DNA from: Arthrobacter pigmenti
GTDB lineage: Bacteria; Actinomycetota; Actinomycetes; Actinomycetales; Micrococcaceae
Direction: 5' to 3'
DNA length: 64,000 nt
NCBI RefSeq assembly: GCF_011927905.1
Contig: NZ_JAATJL010000001.1
Location: 2,418,001-2,482,000, forward strand
Positions 24,142-36,288 of the stretch are shown one piece after another. A program made the translations under genes and the position numbers. Under the pieces are notes generated by a model, which made no database searches, was not told the origin of the DNA, and saw only the letters and a program-made list of their open reading frames with translations. Numbering within the stretch: the first letter of the stretch is position 1; every line of letters starts with the position of its first letter.

Positions 24142-24337
24142 GTGGTCCCTGTCTCTCTTTATCTCTAAATTCAAGAAGTCTTTGGGTGCGGTGGGAGGTG
24201 TTTGGCTGGGTGCCGGGTGTCCCGGACCGCTACCTGGATCGGCGGCAACGAAATTTCCTCGGCCGCGGGCGGCCTCCGAAATATTAAAGCCGCCTTTCCT
24301 CCAGGCATCGGCCCGGAACTAAGTCCGATACGTCGCC

Positions 24338-27847
<3,510 letters not shown>

Positions 27848-28034
27848 GAGGGATCCTTCCACAGACCAACAGGCGTGTTCTTACGATCACTCCCCGCACC
27901 GTTCGGTGCCAACCTGACGCCCGCAACCAATGGACGGAAGATCTCGATCGTCGAGAAATCCGTTAAATGGCAAATGCGAGGCAAAGCCCACCGCTATATG
28001 AAGGCTGAGGTTATGAGGGAAGACGCAAATATCA

Positions 28035-28064
28035 ACTGTACGGCACAGCTAGCGACAATGTCCA
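28035..28064 (-). promoter_or_regulatory. Candidate rpoB promoter
   Basis: On the minus strand a -35 TGGACA (28059-28064) is followed after 18 bases by a -10 TACAGT (28035-28040). Transcription would begin near 28028, leaving a leader of about 180 bases before rpoB. The remaining space to the thiolase gene (28065-28179) shows nothing else recognisable. Confidence 0.45.
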
Positions 28065-28179
28065 ACCCGATGTGGTATATGCGAACGCCGGCCATCGGTC
28101 CCCCGTTAAACGATTTCAGTGAATGACCATTAGCTGAGTTGGCCCTGGCGCCGGTAGCCTTGTGGATAGCGGCATTTCA

Positions 28180-29406
28180 ATGACGAAAGTGAGCAGTAAT
28201 CCCATGAATACCCTCGAACAGAATCCGCAGGACGTCGTCATCGTAGGCGGCGCCCGCACACCGCAAGGCCGCCTCAACGGGCAGCTCGCGTCCTTCAGCG
28301 CCGTGGAGCTCGGTGCTTTCGCTGTCTCGGGCGCGCTTGATCGGGCAGGCGTCTCGACCGACGATGTCGACGCCGTCATTATGGGCCACGTGGTCCAGGC
28401 CGGCTGTGGCCAGAATCCGGCACGCCAGACTTCCATCAAGGCCGGGATCGGCTGGGATGTCCCCACGGTCACGGTCAACAAGGTCTGCCTCTCCGGCCTG
28501 ACTGCGGTGATCGATGCCGCGCGTCTCATCCGAAGCGGCGAGGCGACCGTGGTGGTTGCGGGCGGACAGGAGTCGATGACCCGCGGGCCGCACCTGCTTC
28601 CCGGTGCACGCCAGGGCTGGACCTACGGAACTATGCCCGCGGTGGACTCTGTGGCGCATGATGGCCTGACCGATGCTTTCGACGCCGAATCGATGGGATC
28701 CTCGACCGAACGGGGCAACACGAGCCTCAAGATCGACCGCACCGCGCAGGACACAGTTGCGGCTTCGTCGCACCAGCGCGCAGCTGCAGCCATGGAGTCT
28801 GGCGTGTTCGACGACGAGATTGTGCCCGTGCGCGTGCCACAACGGAAGGGCGAGGATCTTGTCGTGAACCAGGACGAGGGTGTCCGCCCGAACACCACCG
28901 TTGACACCCTTGCGGGACTCCGGCCGGCATTCTCGAAAGACGGGTCCATCACGGCCGGAAACTCCTCCCCGCTGTCCGACGGCGCCGCCGCACTCGTTCT
29001 GACCACCCGCGCCAATGCCGCGGAACGCGGACTGAGCGTGCTCGCCGTCGTCGGCCGGCCGGGCCAGGTAGCCGGGCCGGACAATTCGCTGCACTCCCAG
29101 CCGTCCCGCGCGATTGCGCAGGCGCTGGAGCGCGCTGGCTGGTCGACAGGGGATCTGGACTTCATCGAGATCAATGAGGCGTTCGGATCCGTGGCGTGCC
29201 AGTCCCTGAAGGAGCTGGACCTCCCGCTTGAGAAGTGCAATATCCACGGTGGGGCGATCGCCCTCGGCCACCCCATCGGCGCCTCGGGTGCCCGACTTGC
29301 GCTCCACGCAGCGACGGAACTGAACCGGCGCGGAACCGGTAAGGCGGCCGTTTCGCTGTGCGGTGGCGGCGGCCAGGGCGAAGCCCTTCTGCTGTACCGC
29401 GACTGA
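28180..29406 (+). CDS. Acetyl-CoA acetyltransferase (thiolase)
   Basis: A thiolase of about 408 residues that condenses or cleaves acyl-CoA. The acylated cysteine is in NKVCLSG (Cys103 by this start), and the catalytic HPIGASG histidine (about 364) and SLCGGGGQG cysteine (about 394) are present. The start is uncertain: a GTG at 28162 and an ATG at 28204 are in frame, and none has a strong ribosome binding site. The gene is on the strand opposite to its ribosomal and RNA polymerase neighbours. Biosynthetic versus beta-oxidation use cannot be decided. Confidence 0.92.
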   Translation: MTKVSSNPMNTLEQNPQDVVIVGGARTPQGRLNGQLASFSAVELGAFAVSGALDRAGVSTDDVDAVIMGHVVQAGCGQNPARQTSIKAGIGWDVPTVTVNKVCLSGLTAVIDAARLIRSGEATVVVAGGQESMTRGPHLLPGARQGWTYGTMPAVDSVAHDGLTDAFDAESMGSSTERGNTSLKIDRTAQDTVAASSHQRAAAAMESGVFDDEIVPVRVPQRKGEDLVVNQDEGVRPNTTVDTLAGLRPAFSKDGSITAGNSSPLSDGAAALVLTTRANAAERGLSVLAVVGRPGQVAGPDNSLHSQPSRAIAQALERAGWSTGDLDFIEINEAFGSVACQSLKELDLPLEKCNIHGGAIALGHPIGASGARLALHAATELNRRGTGKAAVSLCGGGGQGEALLLYRD

Positions 29407-29417
29407 TTGATCCAAGA

Positions 29418-29460
29418 CACAAAGCAGCCCCGGAACCGTCGGTTCCGGGGCTGCTTTGTG
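29418..29460. terminator. Bidirectional terminator between thiolase and rplL
   Basis: Perfect 20-bp arms (29418-29437 and 29441-29460) with a three-base loop GTC. They begin CACAAAGCAGCC and end CTGCTTTGTG, so either strand has a short A/T flank. It lies between converging genes and should stop both. It is the most stable hairpin seen in the window. Confidence 0.92.
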
Positions 29461-29473
29461 AAGTTCGAGGAAC

Positions 29474-29854
29474 TTACTTGAGGGTGACGGTAGCACCGGC
29501 TGCCTCAAGGGCCTCCTTGGCCTTTTCTGCCGTCTCCTTGTTTGCGCCTTCGAGGACAGCCTTCGGTGCGCCGTCAACCAGGTCCTTGGCTTCCTTGAGG
29601 CCGAGGGAGGTCAGGGCACGTACTTCCTTGATGACTGCGATCTTCTTGTCGCCGGCAGCTTCGAGGACGACGTCGAAGGAGTCCTTCTCTTCCTCGGCAG
29701 CTTCGCCAGCGCCGCCACCGGCGGGGCCCGCAACAGCAACAGCAGCAGCGGTGACGTCAAAGGTCTCTTCGAACAGCTTTACGAAGTCCGAGAGCTCGAT
29801 GATGGACAGTTCCTTGAAAGCTTCGATGAGCTCTTCGTTGGTGAGCTTCGCCAT
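29474..29854 (-). CDS. rplL: 50S ribosomal protein L7/L12
   Basis: A 126-residue stalk protein recruiting elongation factors. It has the N-terminal dimerisation helix ([23 protein letters not shown]), an Ala/Gly-rich hinge at about residues 33-52, and a C-terminal domain with [21 protein letters not shown]. The chosen ATG matches homologues and follows AAGGATG; the frame extends 12 codons further. It follows rplJ by 59 bases. Confidence 0.97.
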   Translation of the reverse strand: MAKLTNEELIEAFKELSIIELSDFVKLFEETFDVTAAAVAVAGPAGGGAGEAAEEEKDSFDVVLEAAGDKKIAVIKEVRALTSLGLKEAKDLVDGAPKAVLEGANKETAEKAKEALEAAGATVTLK

Positions 29855-29913
29855 GGCTAAGCATCCTTCCTGAAATGGTGCACACGGCACCGGGAGATTG
29901 GTGGGTGAGAGAC

Positions 29914-30513
29914 TTACTTCTCTTCGGGGGCAGCTGCGTCTTCCGCAGCCTCGGCAGGCGCCGCATCCGCTGCTGCGGGTGCTTCCTCTGCCGCGGGAGC
30001 AACGGCTGCTGCCGCAGGTGCAGCGTCCCCGTTCTCCTCCAACTTGATGCGCAGCGCATCGACGGTGCGGGCAAGCATTGACATGGGTGCCTTGAGGACA
30101 CCTGCAACACGGGCCAGCTGGAACTCACGTGACTCAAGAGCAGCAAGAGCGGTAACCGCCGAAGCGTCGAGGGCCTTGCCCTCGAAGTAACCGGTCTTGA
30201 TGACGAGCTGTGGGTTGGTCTTCGCGAAATCCGTCAGGCTCTTTGCCGCAGCAACGGCGTCACCCTTGATGAAGGCGATTGCGGTAGGTCCGGCAAGCTG
30301 GCCATCGAACGCGTCGATACCGGCTTCCTTGGCCGCAATGCCAGTCAGGGTGTTCTTGACGACAGCGTATTTGGTGTCCGCGCCGAGCGAGCGACGCAGT
30401 TCCTTGAGCTGTGCAACGGAGAGCCCACGGTATTCGGTTAGGACAGCGGCGGCGGATTCCTTGAAATCAGTGGTGATCTCATCCACGGCCGAAACCTTTG
30501 TTGGCGTTGCCAT
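29914..30513 (-). CDS. rplJ: 50S ribosomal protein L10
   Basis: A 199-residue base of the L12 stalk, beginning [20 protein letters not shown]. Conserved [22 protein letters not shown] is present. The C-terminal part binds L12 dimers and then continues as an Ala/Glu/Pro-rich tail. GGAAGGAGGG is the ribosome binding site. The long upstream open frame is the structured leader RNA, not protein. Confidence 0.97.
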   Translation of the reverse strand: MATPTKVSAVDEITTDFKESAAAVLTEYRGLSVAQLKELRRSLGADTKYAVVKNTLTGIAAKEAGIDAFDGQLAGPTAIAFIKGDAVAAAKSLTDFAKTNPQLVIKTGYFEGKALDASAVTALAALESREFQLARVAGVLKAPMSMLARTVDALRIKLEENGDAAPAAAAVAPAAEEAPAAADAAPAEAAEDAAAPEEK

Positions 30514-30552
30514 AACCCTCCTTCCGGGGAATTGGTGCCGGTGTACGGTTCC

Positions 30553-30584
30553 AATAAAAAACGCCCCGCGCAGATGCACGGGGC
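30553..30584 (-). terminator. Attenuator hairpin in the rplJ leader
   Basis: On the minus strand GCCCCG (30579-30584) pairs with CGGGGC (30563-30568), and the stem is followed at once by GTTTTTTATT (30553-30562). It ends about 40 bases before the rplJ start codon, where premature termination would switch off both rplJ and rplL. Confidence 0.75.
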
Positions 30585-30690
30585 TTTCCACCGGCAGGGC
30601 GTAAACCCTGAGGAAGTGAGCTTCGTTCACCTGCGCTGGCCGCCCTTGATAGGGACCTTTCAGACGCTCACTTCCACACACAGCGAACTG
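30553..30690 (-). ncRNA. L10-type leader RNA of rplJ-rplL
   Basis: On the minus strand, upstream of rplJ, the leader carries AGGTGAACGAAGCTCACTT (about 30613-30631), which resembles the L10-L12 binding region of ribosomal L10 leaders (Rfam family Ribosomal_L10_leader). A CAGGG/CCCTG hairpin (30595-30610) follows, then a terminator-like hairpin with a six-T run. The arrangement matches the attenuation control described for the Bacillus subtilis rplJL leader. Assignment is from pattern, not a covariance search. Confidence 0.7.
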
Positions 30691-30736
30691 CGCTTCTTGC
30701 GGAGGTGATCATCGACCGACGGTCTTTGGTTCTTCA

Positions 30737-30765
30737 AGCTTACGGGAGCGGGAGCTACCCGCCAA
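30737..30765 (-). promoter_or_regulatory. Candidate rplJ-rplL promoter
   Basis: On the minus strand TTGGCG (30760-30765) and TAAGCT (30737-30742) are separated by 17 bases. Transcription would start near 30730 and produce a leader of about 215 bases, which includes the whole L10-type structure. Confidence 0.45.
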
Positions 30766-30786
30766 ATCACTGTCCCGAACGGAACG

Positions 30787-30813
30787 ACGACGACGGCACT
30801 GCGCGTGCGCCGT
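30787..30813 (-). terminator. Possible terminator after the GNAT gene
   Basis: ACGACGGC (30787-30794) and GCCGTCGT (30806-30813) form an 8-bp stem with an 11-base loop, 11 bases after the acetyltransferase stop codon. There is no T tract. It lies just upstream of the proposed rplJ promoter. Confidence 0.5.
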
Positions 30814-30823
30814 CGTTCGCCGT

Positions 30824-31915
30824 TCAGAGCTCGAGGGATTTCTGCCAGGCAGCGGTATAGCCGACCGGCTTGAAACCCAACTCGATATTGACGCCAAGCA
30901 TGTGACTGTTCTCCTCGGCGTTCCAGGTATAGATGCGTTTCGCCTCGGGCCACGCGTGGGCAACAGCAAGTAGATTGGCTGCCTTGAGCCACATTCCGAG
31001 CCGATGACCGCGATACCGGGTCAGCACGAGCGTGTCTTCCTGGTACACCGTGTCAGGTTTCTCGGCCCGCCGCTCAAGGATGGTGTGTCCGACCAGTTCG
31101 TTGCTCGGCCTGTGAAGGACGGCGCGCACCAGACTACTGCCCCCTTCCCTGGCCAGGCGGTCCTCGCCCTCACGTACACGCGCTCCGTCCCAGATCTCTT
31201 CCTCCCATTTCAACTCTCCCATCGGCACGTCAGTGCTCATGGTCTGGCGCAGCAGGGCGTACTGCTCAAGGAGGTGCTCCGGGCAGCGATCCATCCAGTC
31301 CACGACGGTGTAATCCCCTCCCGCCGTCTGCGCGGCGTCAGCGGCCAACTCCTCGAGCTCCGGGTTGACCCCAACCACCAGGACGCTGCAGCGGTCAACC
31401 TGTGCCAGACCGAAGCCCCAGTGTCCAGCAAACCGGGCGGGAAGACTTGAGGCAGGGAATGCCCCCGCACCTGTGGCCGGAACGAGCACATCGACGCCGC
31501 TGTCGAATCCAGCCGAGTGGTCAGTCCAACCCATGACAGTCGAGCGGCGATGCAGCTTTGCGTGCTCCTCCACTGCCGAGTAGAGCCGTGAACCCACCCC
31601 CCTGCGCCGCGCATCCGGGTGAACGAGCACGAACGCGTAGCACGTCTGCAAATTATCGGCTAACGGAACGTCGACAACAGCCTTACCGACTACCCGATCC
31701 TCCTCGAACGCAAGGAAGGTTGCCCGCTCCTCGTATTCGTTGGGCTGGGCGCTCTCGAAGCGGGTTTCCGCCGTGTGACTGTGATCATCATTGCCCCAAA
31801 TCTCGCGTTCAATGAGGTTACTGAGGTCAGAGGCAGCAATGAACGGCCGCGCTTCGGGAGCCTGGAGAGACTTCGGAAGCTCATAGCGCCGGATGCTGAC
31901 GGAGGTAGTGGTCAT
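30824..31915 (-). CDS. Tandem GNAT-family N-acetyltransferase
   Basis: A 363-residue protein with two GNAT-like halves. The N-terminal half (about residues 20-170) has an acetyl-CoA loop LVHPDARRRGVGSRLY. The C-terminal half (about 210-360) has LTRYRGHRLGMWLKAANL and a GVNIELGFKPVGYTAAW ending typical of the fold. The substrate is not apparent. The reading frame continues upstream, but ATG 31915 is chosen because a TTGACA promoter places the transcription start almost exactly on it, implying a leaderless mRNA. It sits between rplA and rplJ, where most bacteria have no gene. Confidence 0.88.
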   Translation of the reverse strand: MTTTSVSIRRYELPKSLQAPEARPFIAASDLSNLIEREIWGNDDHSHTAETRFESAQPNEYEERATFLAFEEDRVVGKAVVDVPLADNLQTCYAFVLVHPDARRRGVGSRLYSAVEEHAKLHRRSTVMGWTDHSAGFDSGVDVLVPATGAGAFPASSLPARFAGHWGFGLAQVDRCSVLVVGVNPELEELAADAAQTAGGDYTVVDWMDRCPEHLLEQYALLRQTMSTDVPMGELKWEEEIWDGARVREGEDRLAREGGSSLVRAVLHRPSNELVGHTILERRAEKPDTVYQEDTLVLTRYRGHRLGMWLKAANLLAVAHAWPEAKRIYTWNAEENSHMLGVNIELGFKPVGYTAAWQKSLEL

Positions 31916-31921
31916 AGCATC

Positions 31922-31963
31922 ATGATGGTGCACTGATTGGGAACTGTCAATCGGTGCACCATC
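31922..31963 (-). promoter_or_regulatory. Promoter inside a 16-bp inverted repeat, before the GNAT gene
   Basis: Arms GATGGTGCACTGATTG (31924-31939) and CAATCGGTGCACCATC (31948-31963) pair at 15 of 16 positions with one G-T, spacer 8 bases. On the minus strand a perfect -35 TTGACA (31945-31950) and a -10-like CATCAT (31922-31927), 17 bases apart, are embedded in it. A repressor bound to the palindrome would block the promoter. The -10 ends six bases before the ATG. Confidence 0.65.
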
Positions 31964-31973
31964 GGCGGTAAAA

Positions 31974-32011
31974 CAAAGGGCGGATGCAGCCGAAGCTGCA
32001 CCCGCCCTTTG
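31974..32011 (-). terminator. Terminator after rplA
   Basis: A 10-bp stem (CAAAGGGCGG with its complement), one A-C mismatch, then a 6-bp TGCAGC/GCTGCA stem and loop CGAA. It lies 14 bases after the rplA stop codon. On the minus strand it is followed by TTTTACC. Confidence 0.85.
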
Positions 32012-32024
32012 GGATATCCGCGAA

Positions 32025-32732
32025 TTACGCGTCCACCAGTACCTTGGTGACGTTGGGGTCAACCGGGATGCTCGGTCCGAAGGTGGTGCTCACGGTCGCC
32101 TTCTGGATGTACCGTCCCTTCGAAGCCGACGGCTTCAGACGAAGCACTTCCTCCAGCGCGATGGCGTAGTTCTCAGCCAGCTTGACGGCGTCGAAGGACA
32201 CCTTGCCGATGATGAAGTGCAGGTTGGAGTGCTTGTCGACACGGAAGTCGATCTTTCCACCCTTGATGTCGTTGACAGCCTTGGTGACATCCGGGGTTAC
32301 CGTGCCGGTCTTCGGGTTCGGCATCAGGTTACGGGGGCCAAGAACCTTGCCGAGGCGGCCGACCTTGCCCATGAGGTCGGGAGTAGCAACGGCGGCGTCG
32401 AAATCGACCCAGCCACCGGCTACCTTTTCGATCATGTCATCGGAGCCGACGAAATCGGCGCCGGCAGCAATTGCCGCTTCAGCCTTGTCACCGGTTGCGA
32501 ACACGAGGACGCGCTTTGTCTTGCCGGTGCCGTGCGGCAGGTTGACGGTGCCGCGCACCATCTGGTCTGCCTTGCGGGGGTCAACGCCGAGACGGAAAGC
32601 CACCTCAACCGTTGCATCGAACGACGAAGGGTTGGTGTCCTTCGCCAGTTTTACTGCCTCGACCGGCGCGTACTGCTTGTTCGCGTCAATCTTGGCGGCA
32701 GCTGCCTCATATGCTTTGCTGCGCTTTGCCAT
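32025..32732 (-). CDS. rplA: 50S ribosomal protein L1
   Basis: A 235-residue L1-stalk protein beginning [19 protein letters not shown], with the family signature [19 protein letters not shown]. In many bacteria L1 represses translation of its own operon. The frame extends 20 codons upstream, but this ATG has an AAGGAGAAAG ribosome binding site and matches homologues. It follows rplK by 109 bases and ends at a terminator. Confidence 0.97.
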   Translation of the reverse strand: MAKRSKAYEAAAAKIDANKQYAPVEAVKLAKDTNPSSFDATVEVAFRLGVDPRKADQMVRGTVNLPHGTGKTKRVLVFATGDKAEAAIAAGADFVGSDDMIEKVAGGWVDFDAAVATPDLMGKVGRLGKVLGPRNLMPNPKTGTVTPDVTKAVNDIKGGKIDFRVDKHSNLHFIIGKVSFDAVKLAENYAIALEEVLRLKPSASKGRYIQKATVSTTFGPSIPVDPNVTKVLVDA

Positions 32733-32841
32733 CTGCTCTTTCTCCTTATGCAGTTGCGGTCTGCGGACCGCGCTCGGCCCTGCCACAAACATCCGGGCCG
32801 GTGAGGCACGGTGTTTTCTTGATGATTGGTGTTGTCAACCG

Positions 32842-33270
32842 TTAGTCGACGGTGATGCCCATGGAGCGGGCGGTGCCTGCGATGATCTTGGCTGCAGCCT
32901 GAACATCGTTGGCGTTGAGGTCTTCCATCTTCATGGTGGCGATTTCCTCAACCTGAGCCTTGGTCAGCTTGGCGACCTTGACGGTGTGCGGCGTAGCCGA
33001 ACCCTTCTGGACGCCCGCAGCCTTCTTGATCAGCTCTGCGGCCGGCGGAGTCTTGGTGATGAAGGTGAACGAGCGGTCCTCGTACACCGTGATTTCGACG
33101 GGAATAACATTCCCGCGCTGAGATTCCGTGGCGGCGTTGTACGCCTTGCAGAACTCCATGATGTTGACACCGTGCTGACCAAGTGCAGGACCGATCGGAG
33201 GAGCCGGATTGGCGGCGCCTGCCTGGATCTGCAGCTTGATGAGGCCGGTGACCTTCTTCTTGGGGGCCAT
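32842..33270 (-). CDS. rplK: 50S ribosomal protein L11
   Basis: A 142-residue protein at the GTPase-associated centre. The proline-rich N-terminal domain [20 protein letters not shown], the thiostrepton-binding face, is intact. The C-terminal RNA-binding domain includes [15 protein letters not shown]. It lies 120 bases after nusG. Confidence 0.98.
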   Translation of the reverse strand: MAPKKKVTGLIKLQIQAGAANPAPPIGPALGQHGVNIMEFCKAYNAATESQRGNVIPVEITVYEDRSFTFITKTPPAAELIKKAAGVQKGSATPHTVKVAKLTKAQVEEIATMKMEDLNANDVQAAAKIIAGTARSMGITVD

Positions 33271-33390
33271 GAAAGGGTCCTTTTCTTACATTCGTTCCAC
33301 GTGACAGGAGCGTCCCGTGGATTGTTGACCACCATGGCGTGGCGGCCGGCCGTCCCTGCCGGGTCAAAGCGAACCCGACGAGGACGAAGC

Positions 33391-34197
33391 TTACTGAATC
33401 TTGGTGACCTGATTGAAGGAGAGGGTCACCGGCGTCTCGCGTTCGAAGATCGATACGAGGACAACCAACTGCTGGGACTCGGGCTTGATCTCCGAAATGG
33501 TTGCCGGCAGAGTCTCGAACGGACCCTCGTTGACCGTCACGGACTCGCCAACCTCGAAGTTGACCAGGGTCGGAGTTGCCTGGGCCCGAGCCGGCTTGCC
33601 GGCCTCCGCCCCAGTCTTCACGATGGTGTGCTCCAGCATGGAGAACACCTCATTGAGGCTCAACGGGACAGGGTCATGTGCGTTTCCAACAAAACCGGTG
33701 ACGCCCGGCGTGTGGCGCACCGCACCCCACGATTCGTCAGTGAGATCCATGCGGACAAGCACATACCCCGGAATCCGGACCCGGTTCACGATCTTGCGCG
33801 TGGTGTTCTTGATCTCCACCACTTCTTCCATCGGTACCTGGATTTCGAAGATGTAATCCTCCATGTCCAGGGTCTGGATACGGGTCTCCAGGTTGGCCTT
33901 CACGCGGTTCTCATAACCTGCGTAGGAGTGGATCACATACCAGTCGCCATCCTGCCGACGCAGCTTCGCCTTGAAATCAGCAACAGGGTCAACTTCAGGT
34001 TCAGCAGCTTCGGGCTCAGCAGCGTCAGATTCAGCGGCGTCAGATTCAGCGGCTTCGGGCTCAGCGGCGTCGTCGTTGTCTTCGGGCGCAACAGCATCGG
34101 CAGGTGCGTCCTGTGCACCTGCCGTGGTTACCTCATCCTCGGTACCCAGATCTTCCTCGTCGGTTGTGATCTGTCGGTCGAGTTCTTGCTCGGACAC
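33391..34197 (-). CDS. nusG: Transcription antitermination/termination factor NusG
   Basis: A 268-residue NusG starting with GTG. The NGN domain begins near [19 protein letters not shown] (about residue 92) and the C-terminal KOW domain carries [19 protein letters not shown]. Residues 1-85 are a low-complexity acidic, Ala-rich extension (repeats of [13 protein letters not shown]), typical of actinobacterial NusG and absent from E. coli. NusG binds RNA polymerase and S10, whose gene is also in this window. Confidence 0.97.
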   Translation of the reverse strand: MSEQELDRQITTDEEDLGTEDEVTTAGAQDAPADAVAPEDNDDAAEPEAAESDAAESDAAEPEAAEPEVDPVADFKAKLRRQDGDWYVIHSYAGYENRVKANLETRIQTLDMEDYIFEIQVPMEEVVEIKNTTRKIVNRVRIPGYVLVRMDLTDESWGAVRHTPGVTGFVGNAHDPVPLSLNEVFSMLEHTIVKTGAEAGKPARAQATPTLVNFEVGESVTVNEGPFETLPATISEIKPESQQLVVLVSIFERETPVTLSFNQVTKIQ

Positions 34198-34256
34198 CTA
34201 GCTGCCTGCTTTCTGGATTGCTGTGCTTGCTCGATACTGCCCCTTGGAGGCAGAAA

Positions 34257-34517
34257 CTAGCCTTCGCCGCCAAAGAGCCACACTGCGCCGGATCCGAACA
34301 GGTAGTCCAGACCGGTCACGATGAGCATCATGATGATCACGAACACCAGGACGGTTATGGTGAACCGCACCAGCTCTTTGCGTGTGGGTACAACCACCTT
34401 GCGCAGTTCGGCAATGATCTGCCTGACAAAAAGGATGATCCGGCCGAAGAACCCGCGCTTGGGTTCCTGCTTCTCGGAGGGGCTTCCCTTGGAGCTGCTC
34501 GCAGCCGTATCGGTCAC
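34257..34517 (-). CDS. secE: Preprotein translocase subunit SecE
   Basis: An 86-residue single-span SecE. The amphipathic [21 protein letters not shown] helix is followed by one membrane segment, [23 protein letters not shown]. The frame also opens with TTG/ATG codons at 34532/34529, but I prefer the GTG at 34517, which has GAGG six bases upstream and gives [11 protein letters not shown], like related SecE proteins. It lies between tRNA-Trp and nusG, the usual order. Confidence 0.93.
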   Translation of the reverse strand: MTDTAASSSKGSPSEKQEPKRGFFGRIILFVRQIIAELRKVVVPTRKELVRFTITVLVFVIIMMLIVTGLDYLFGSGAVWLFGGEG

Positions 34518-34623
34518 CTTCAACCTCATCAATCTTGTTAGGTATCTGAGCCGGCCGCACTGACCAAAGACTCACTGAGCGTTCAACGCCGCACTGCCGC
34601 ATGCCATCCATGACGGTGATGCG

Positions 34624-34696
34624 CAGGGCAGACAGGACTCGAACCTGCAACCTGCGGTTTTGGAGACCGCTGCGCTACCAATTGCGCCACTACCCT
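34624..34696 (-). tRNA. tRNA-Trp (anticodon CCA)
   Basis: 73 bases fold as a cloverleaf. Acceptor arms AGGGTAG and CTGCCCT pair with one G-T, discriminator G; the D arm is GCGC-AATTGGTA-GCGC; anticodon stem GCGGT/ACCGC encloses CTCCAAA with anticodon CCA; the T arm contains GGTTCGAGTCC. The 3' CCA is not encoded. It precedes secE, as in other Actinobacteria. Confidence 0.97.
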
Positions 34697-34938
34697 TTGG
34701 AGTGATTCCCGCCGCTACCTGTGCCCGTAATGCAGGCACAGAACAGCATGGCGATTTCAACACCGAGGAATTAGTCTACGCAATCTGGAACGCAACGTCG
34801 AACCGGACGGGATCCGGCTCAGGGATCCAACCGTGTCCCGGTCAACGCAGGGGATACGGCGGTGCGTCATGACGGGCGTTCACTCCATCTGAAGCCCTAA
34901 GCTGGAGGGGAATTCATCCTCCGACCGACGGGAAGACC

Positions 34939-36171
34939 ATGACTGCCGCCGACGCCCTGACCCAGCATGCCGCCGGGCGTGTGTCCCAGCGAATCGCCTC
35001 GATCGCTGAGTCCGCCACGCTCGCCGTCGACGCGAAAGCCAAAGCGCTGAAAGCCGCAGGGCGGCCCGTCATCGGTTTCGGCGCCGGAGAGCCCGACTTC
35101 CCGACGCCGGACTACATCGTTGAGGCGGCTATAGAGGCTGCCAGGCAGCCTCGGTTCCACCGCTACTCCCCCGCAGGCGGCCTCCCCGAACTCCGCCAGG
35201 CAATCGCGGAGAAGACCCTGCGCGACTCCGGCTACCAGGTTGACCCGTCCCAGGTACTCGTGACAAACGGCGGCAAGCAGGCCGTGTATGAGTCCTTTGC
35301 CACGCTCCTGGATCCAGGAGACGAGGTTCTTGTCCCCACGCCGTATTGGACCACCTATCCCGAGGCCATCCGCCTGGCCGGCGGCGTCCCTGTTGAAGTG
35401 TTCGCCGGCCCCGAGCAGTCCTACCTCGTCACGGTCGAACAGCTCGAAGCAGCCCGGACGCCCCGCACCAAAGTCCTCCTGTTTGTCTCCCCCTCGAACC
35501 CGACGGGCTCCGTATACCCACCGGAACAGGTTCGTGAGATCGGCGACTGGGCAGCGGAAAACGGCCTTTGGGTCATCACCGACGAGATCTACGAGCACCT
35601 CACGTACGACGACGTTCCCTTCACCTCGATCGCCACTGCGGCGCCGTCGCTCGGCGACCGTGTGGTCATCCTGAATGGCGTGGCCAAGACCTACGCAATG
35701 ACCGGCTGGCGGGTGGGCTGGATGATCGGCCCCCAGGATGTCGTGAAGGCGGCAACGAACCTGCAGTCCCACGCTACTTCCAACGTCGCGAATGTGTCGC
35801 AGATGGCTGCGTTGGCGGCTGTTTCCGGGCCGTTGACCGCAGTGGATGAGATGAAGAAGTCCTTCGACCGCCGTCGTCGTGCCATGATTTCCGGCCTTAA
35901 CGAGATCGACGGCGTTGAGTGCCCGGTGCCGCATGGTGCGTTCTATGCGTATGCGGACGTGAGGAACCTGTTGGGACGCGAGCTTGCCGGGGCCCGGCCG
36001 TTGACTTCGGCCGAGCTTGCGGCGCTGATCCTCGACACCGTAGAGGTTGCTGTCGTGCCGGGTGAGGCGTTCGGTCCCAGCGGCTTCCTCCGCCTCTCCT
36101 ACGCGCTCGGCGACGCGGATCTTGCTGAGGGCGTGGGCCGGCTTCAGCAGTTCCTCGGCACCGCTCGCTGA
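34939..36171 (+). CDS. aspC: Aspartate aminotransferase (class I PLP enzyme)
   Basis: A 410-residue fold-type I aminotransferase of the AspAT Ib group. The PLP lysine is Lys250 in [27 protein letters not shown] (48-58) and [11 protein letters not shown] (184-194) are class signatures, and the substrate-carboxylate arginine is in FLRLSYA near the end. It probably makes aspartate from oxaloacetate and glutamate, though prephenate activity occurs in this group. A TAAGCT box (34898-34903) and a GGGAAG ribosome binding site precede it. The 240 bases before it hold only the tRNA flank. Confidence 0.93.
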   Translation: MTAADALTQHAAGRVSQRIASIAESATLAVDAKAKALKAAGRPVIGFGAGEPDFPTPDYIVEAAIEAARQPRFHRYSPAGGLPELRQAIAEKTLRDSGYQVDPSQVLVTNGGKQAVYESFATLLDPGDEVLVPTPYWTTYPEAIRLAGGVPVEVFAGPEQSYLVTVEQLEAARTPRTKVLLFVSPSNPTGSVYPPEQVREIGDWAAENGLWVITDEIYEHLTYDDVPFTSIATAAPSLGDRVVILNGVAKTYAMTGWRVGWMIGPQDVVKAATNLQSHATSNVANVSQMAALAAVSGPLTAVDEMKKSFDRRRRAMISGLNEIDGVECPVPHGAFYAYADVRNLLGRELAGARPLTSAELAALILDTVEVAVVPGEAFGPSGFLRLSYALGDADLAEGVGRLQQFLGTAR

Positions 36172-36211
36172 CTCCGGACGCGCCGACGGACATCGCGGGC
36201 CCTGCCCGCTC

Positions 36212-36240
36212 CGCGATGCCCACCACACCGGGGCATCGCG
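36212..36240. terminator. Terminator between converging aspC and response regulator
   Basis: CGCGATGCCC (36212-36221) and GGGCATCGCG (36231-36240) form a perfect 10-bp stem with a 9-base loop. An alternative stem CATCGCGG/CCGCGATG (36191-36218) shares its left arm, so two exclusive hairpins are possible, one for each direction. Confidence 0.75.
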
Positions 36241-36288
36241 ATGGCCGTCAGCGCGCAAGCTCCGGTAGCGGTGACTCTCGCGAGGGAT

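Noticed and set aside
30514-30681. N-terminal extension of L10 encoded upstream of rplJ
   Set aside because: The extra 56 codons coincide with the leader hairpins and attenuator, and homologous L10 proteins start at the downstream ATG with a strong ribosome binding site.
30824-31915. Eis-type aminoglycoside acetyltransferase
   Set aside because: Eis proteins also have tandem GNAT folds but end in a sterol-carrier-like domain, which is not evident in these 363 residues; substrate left open.
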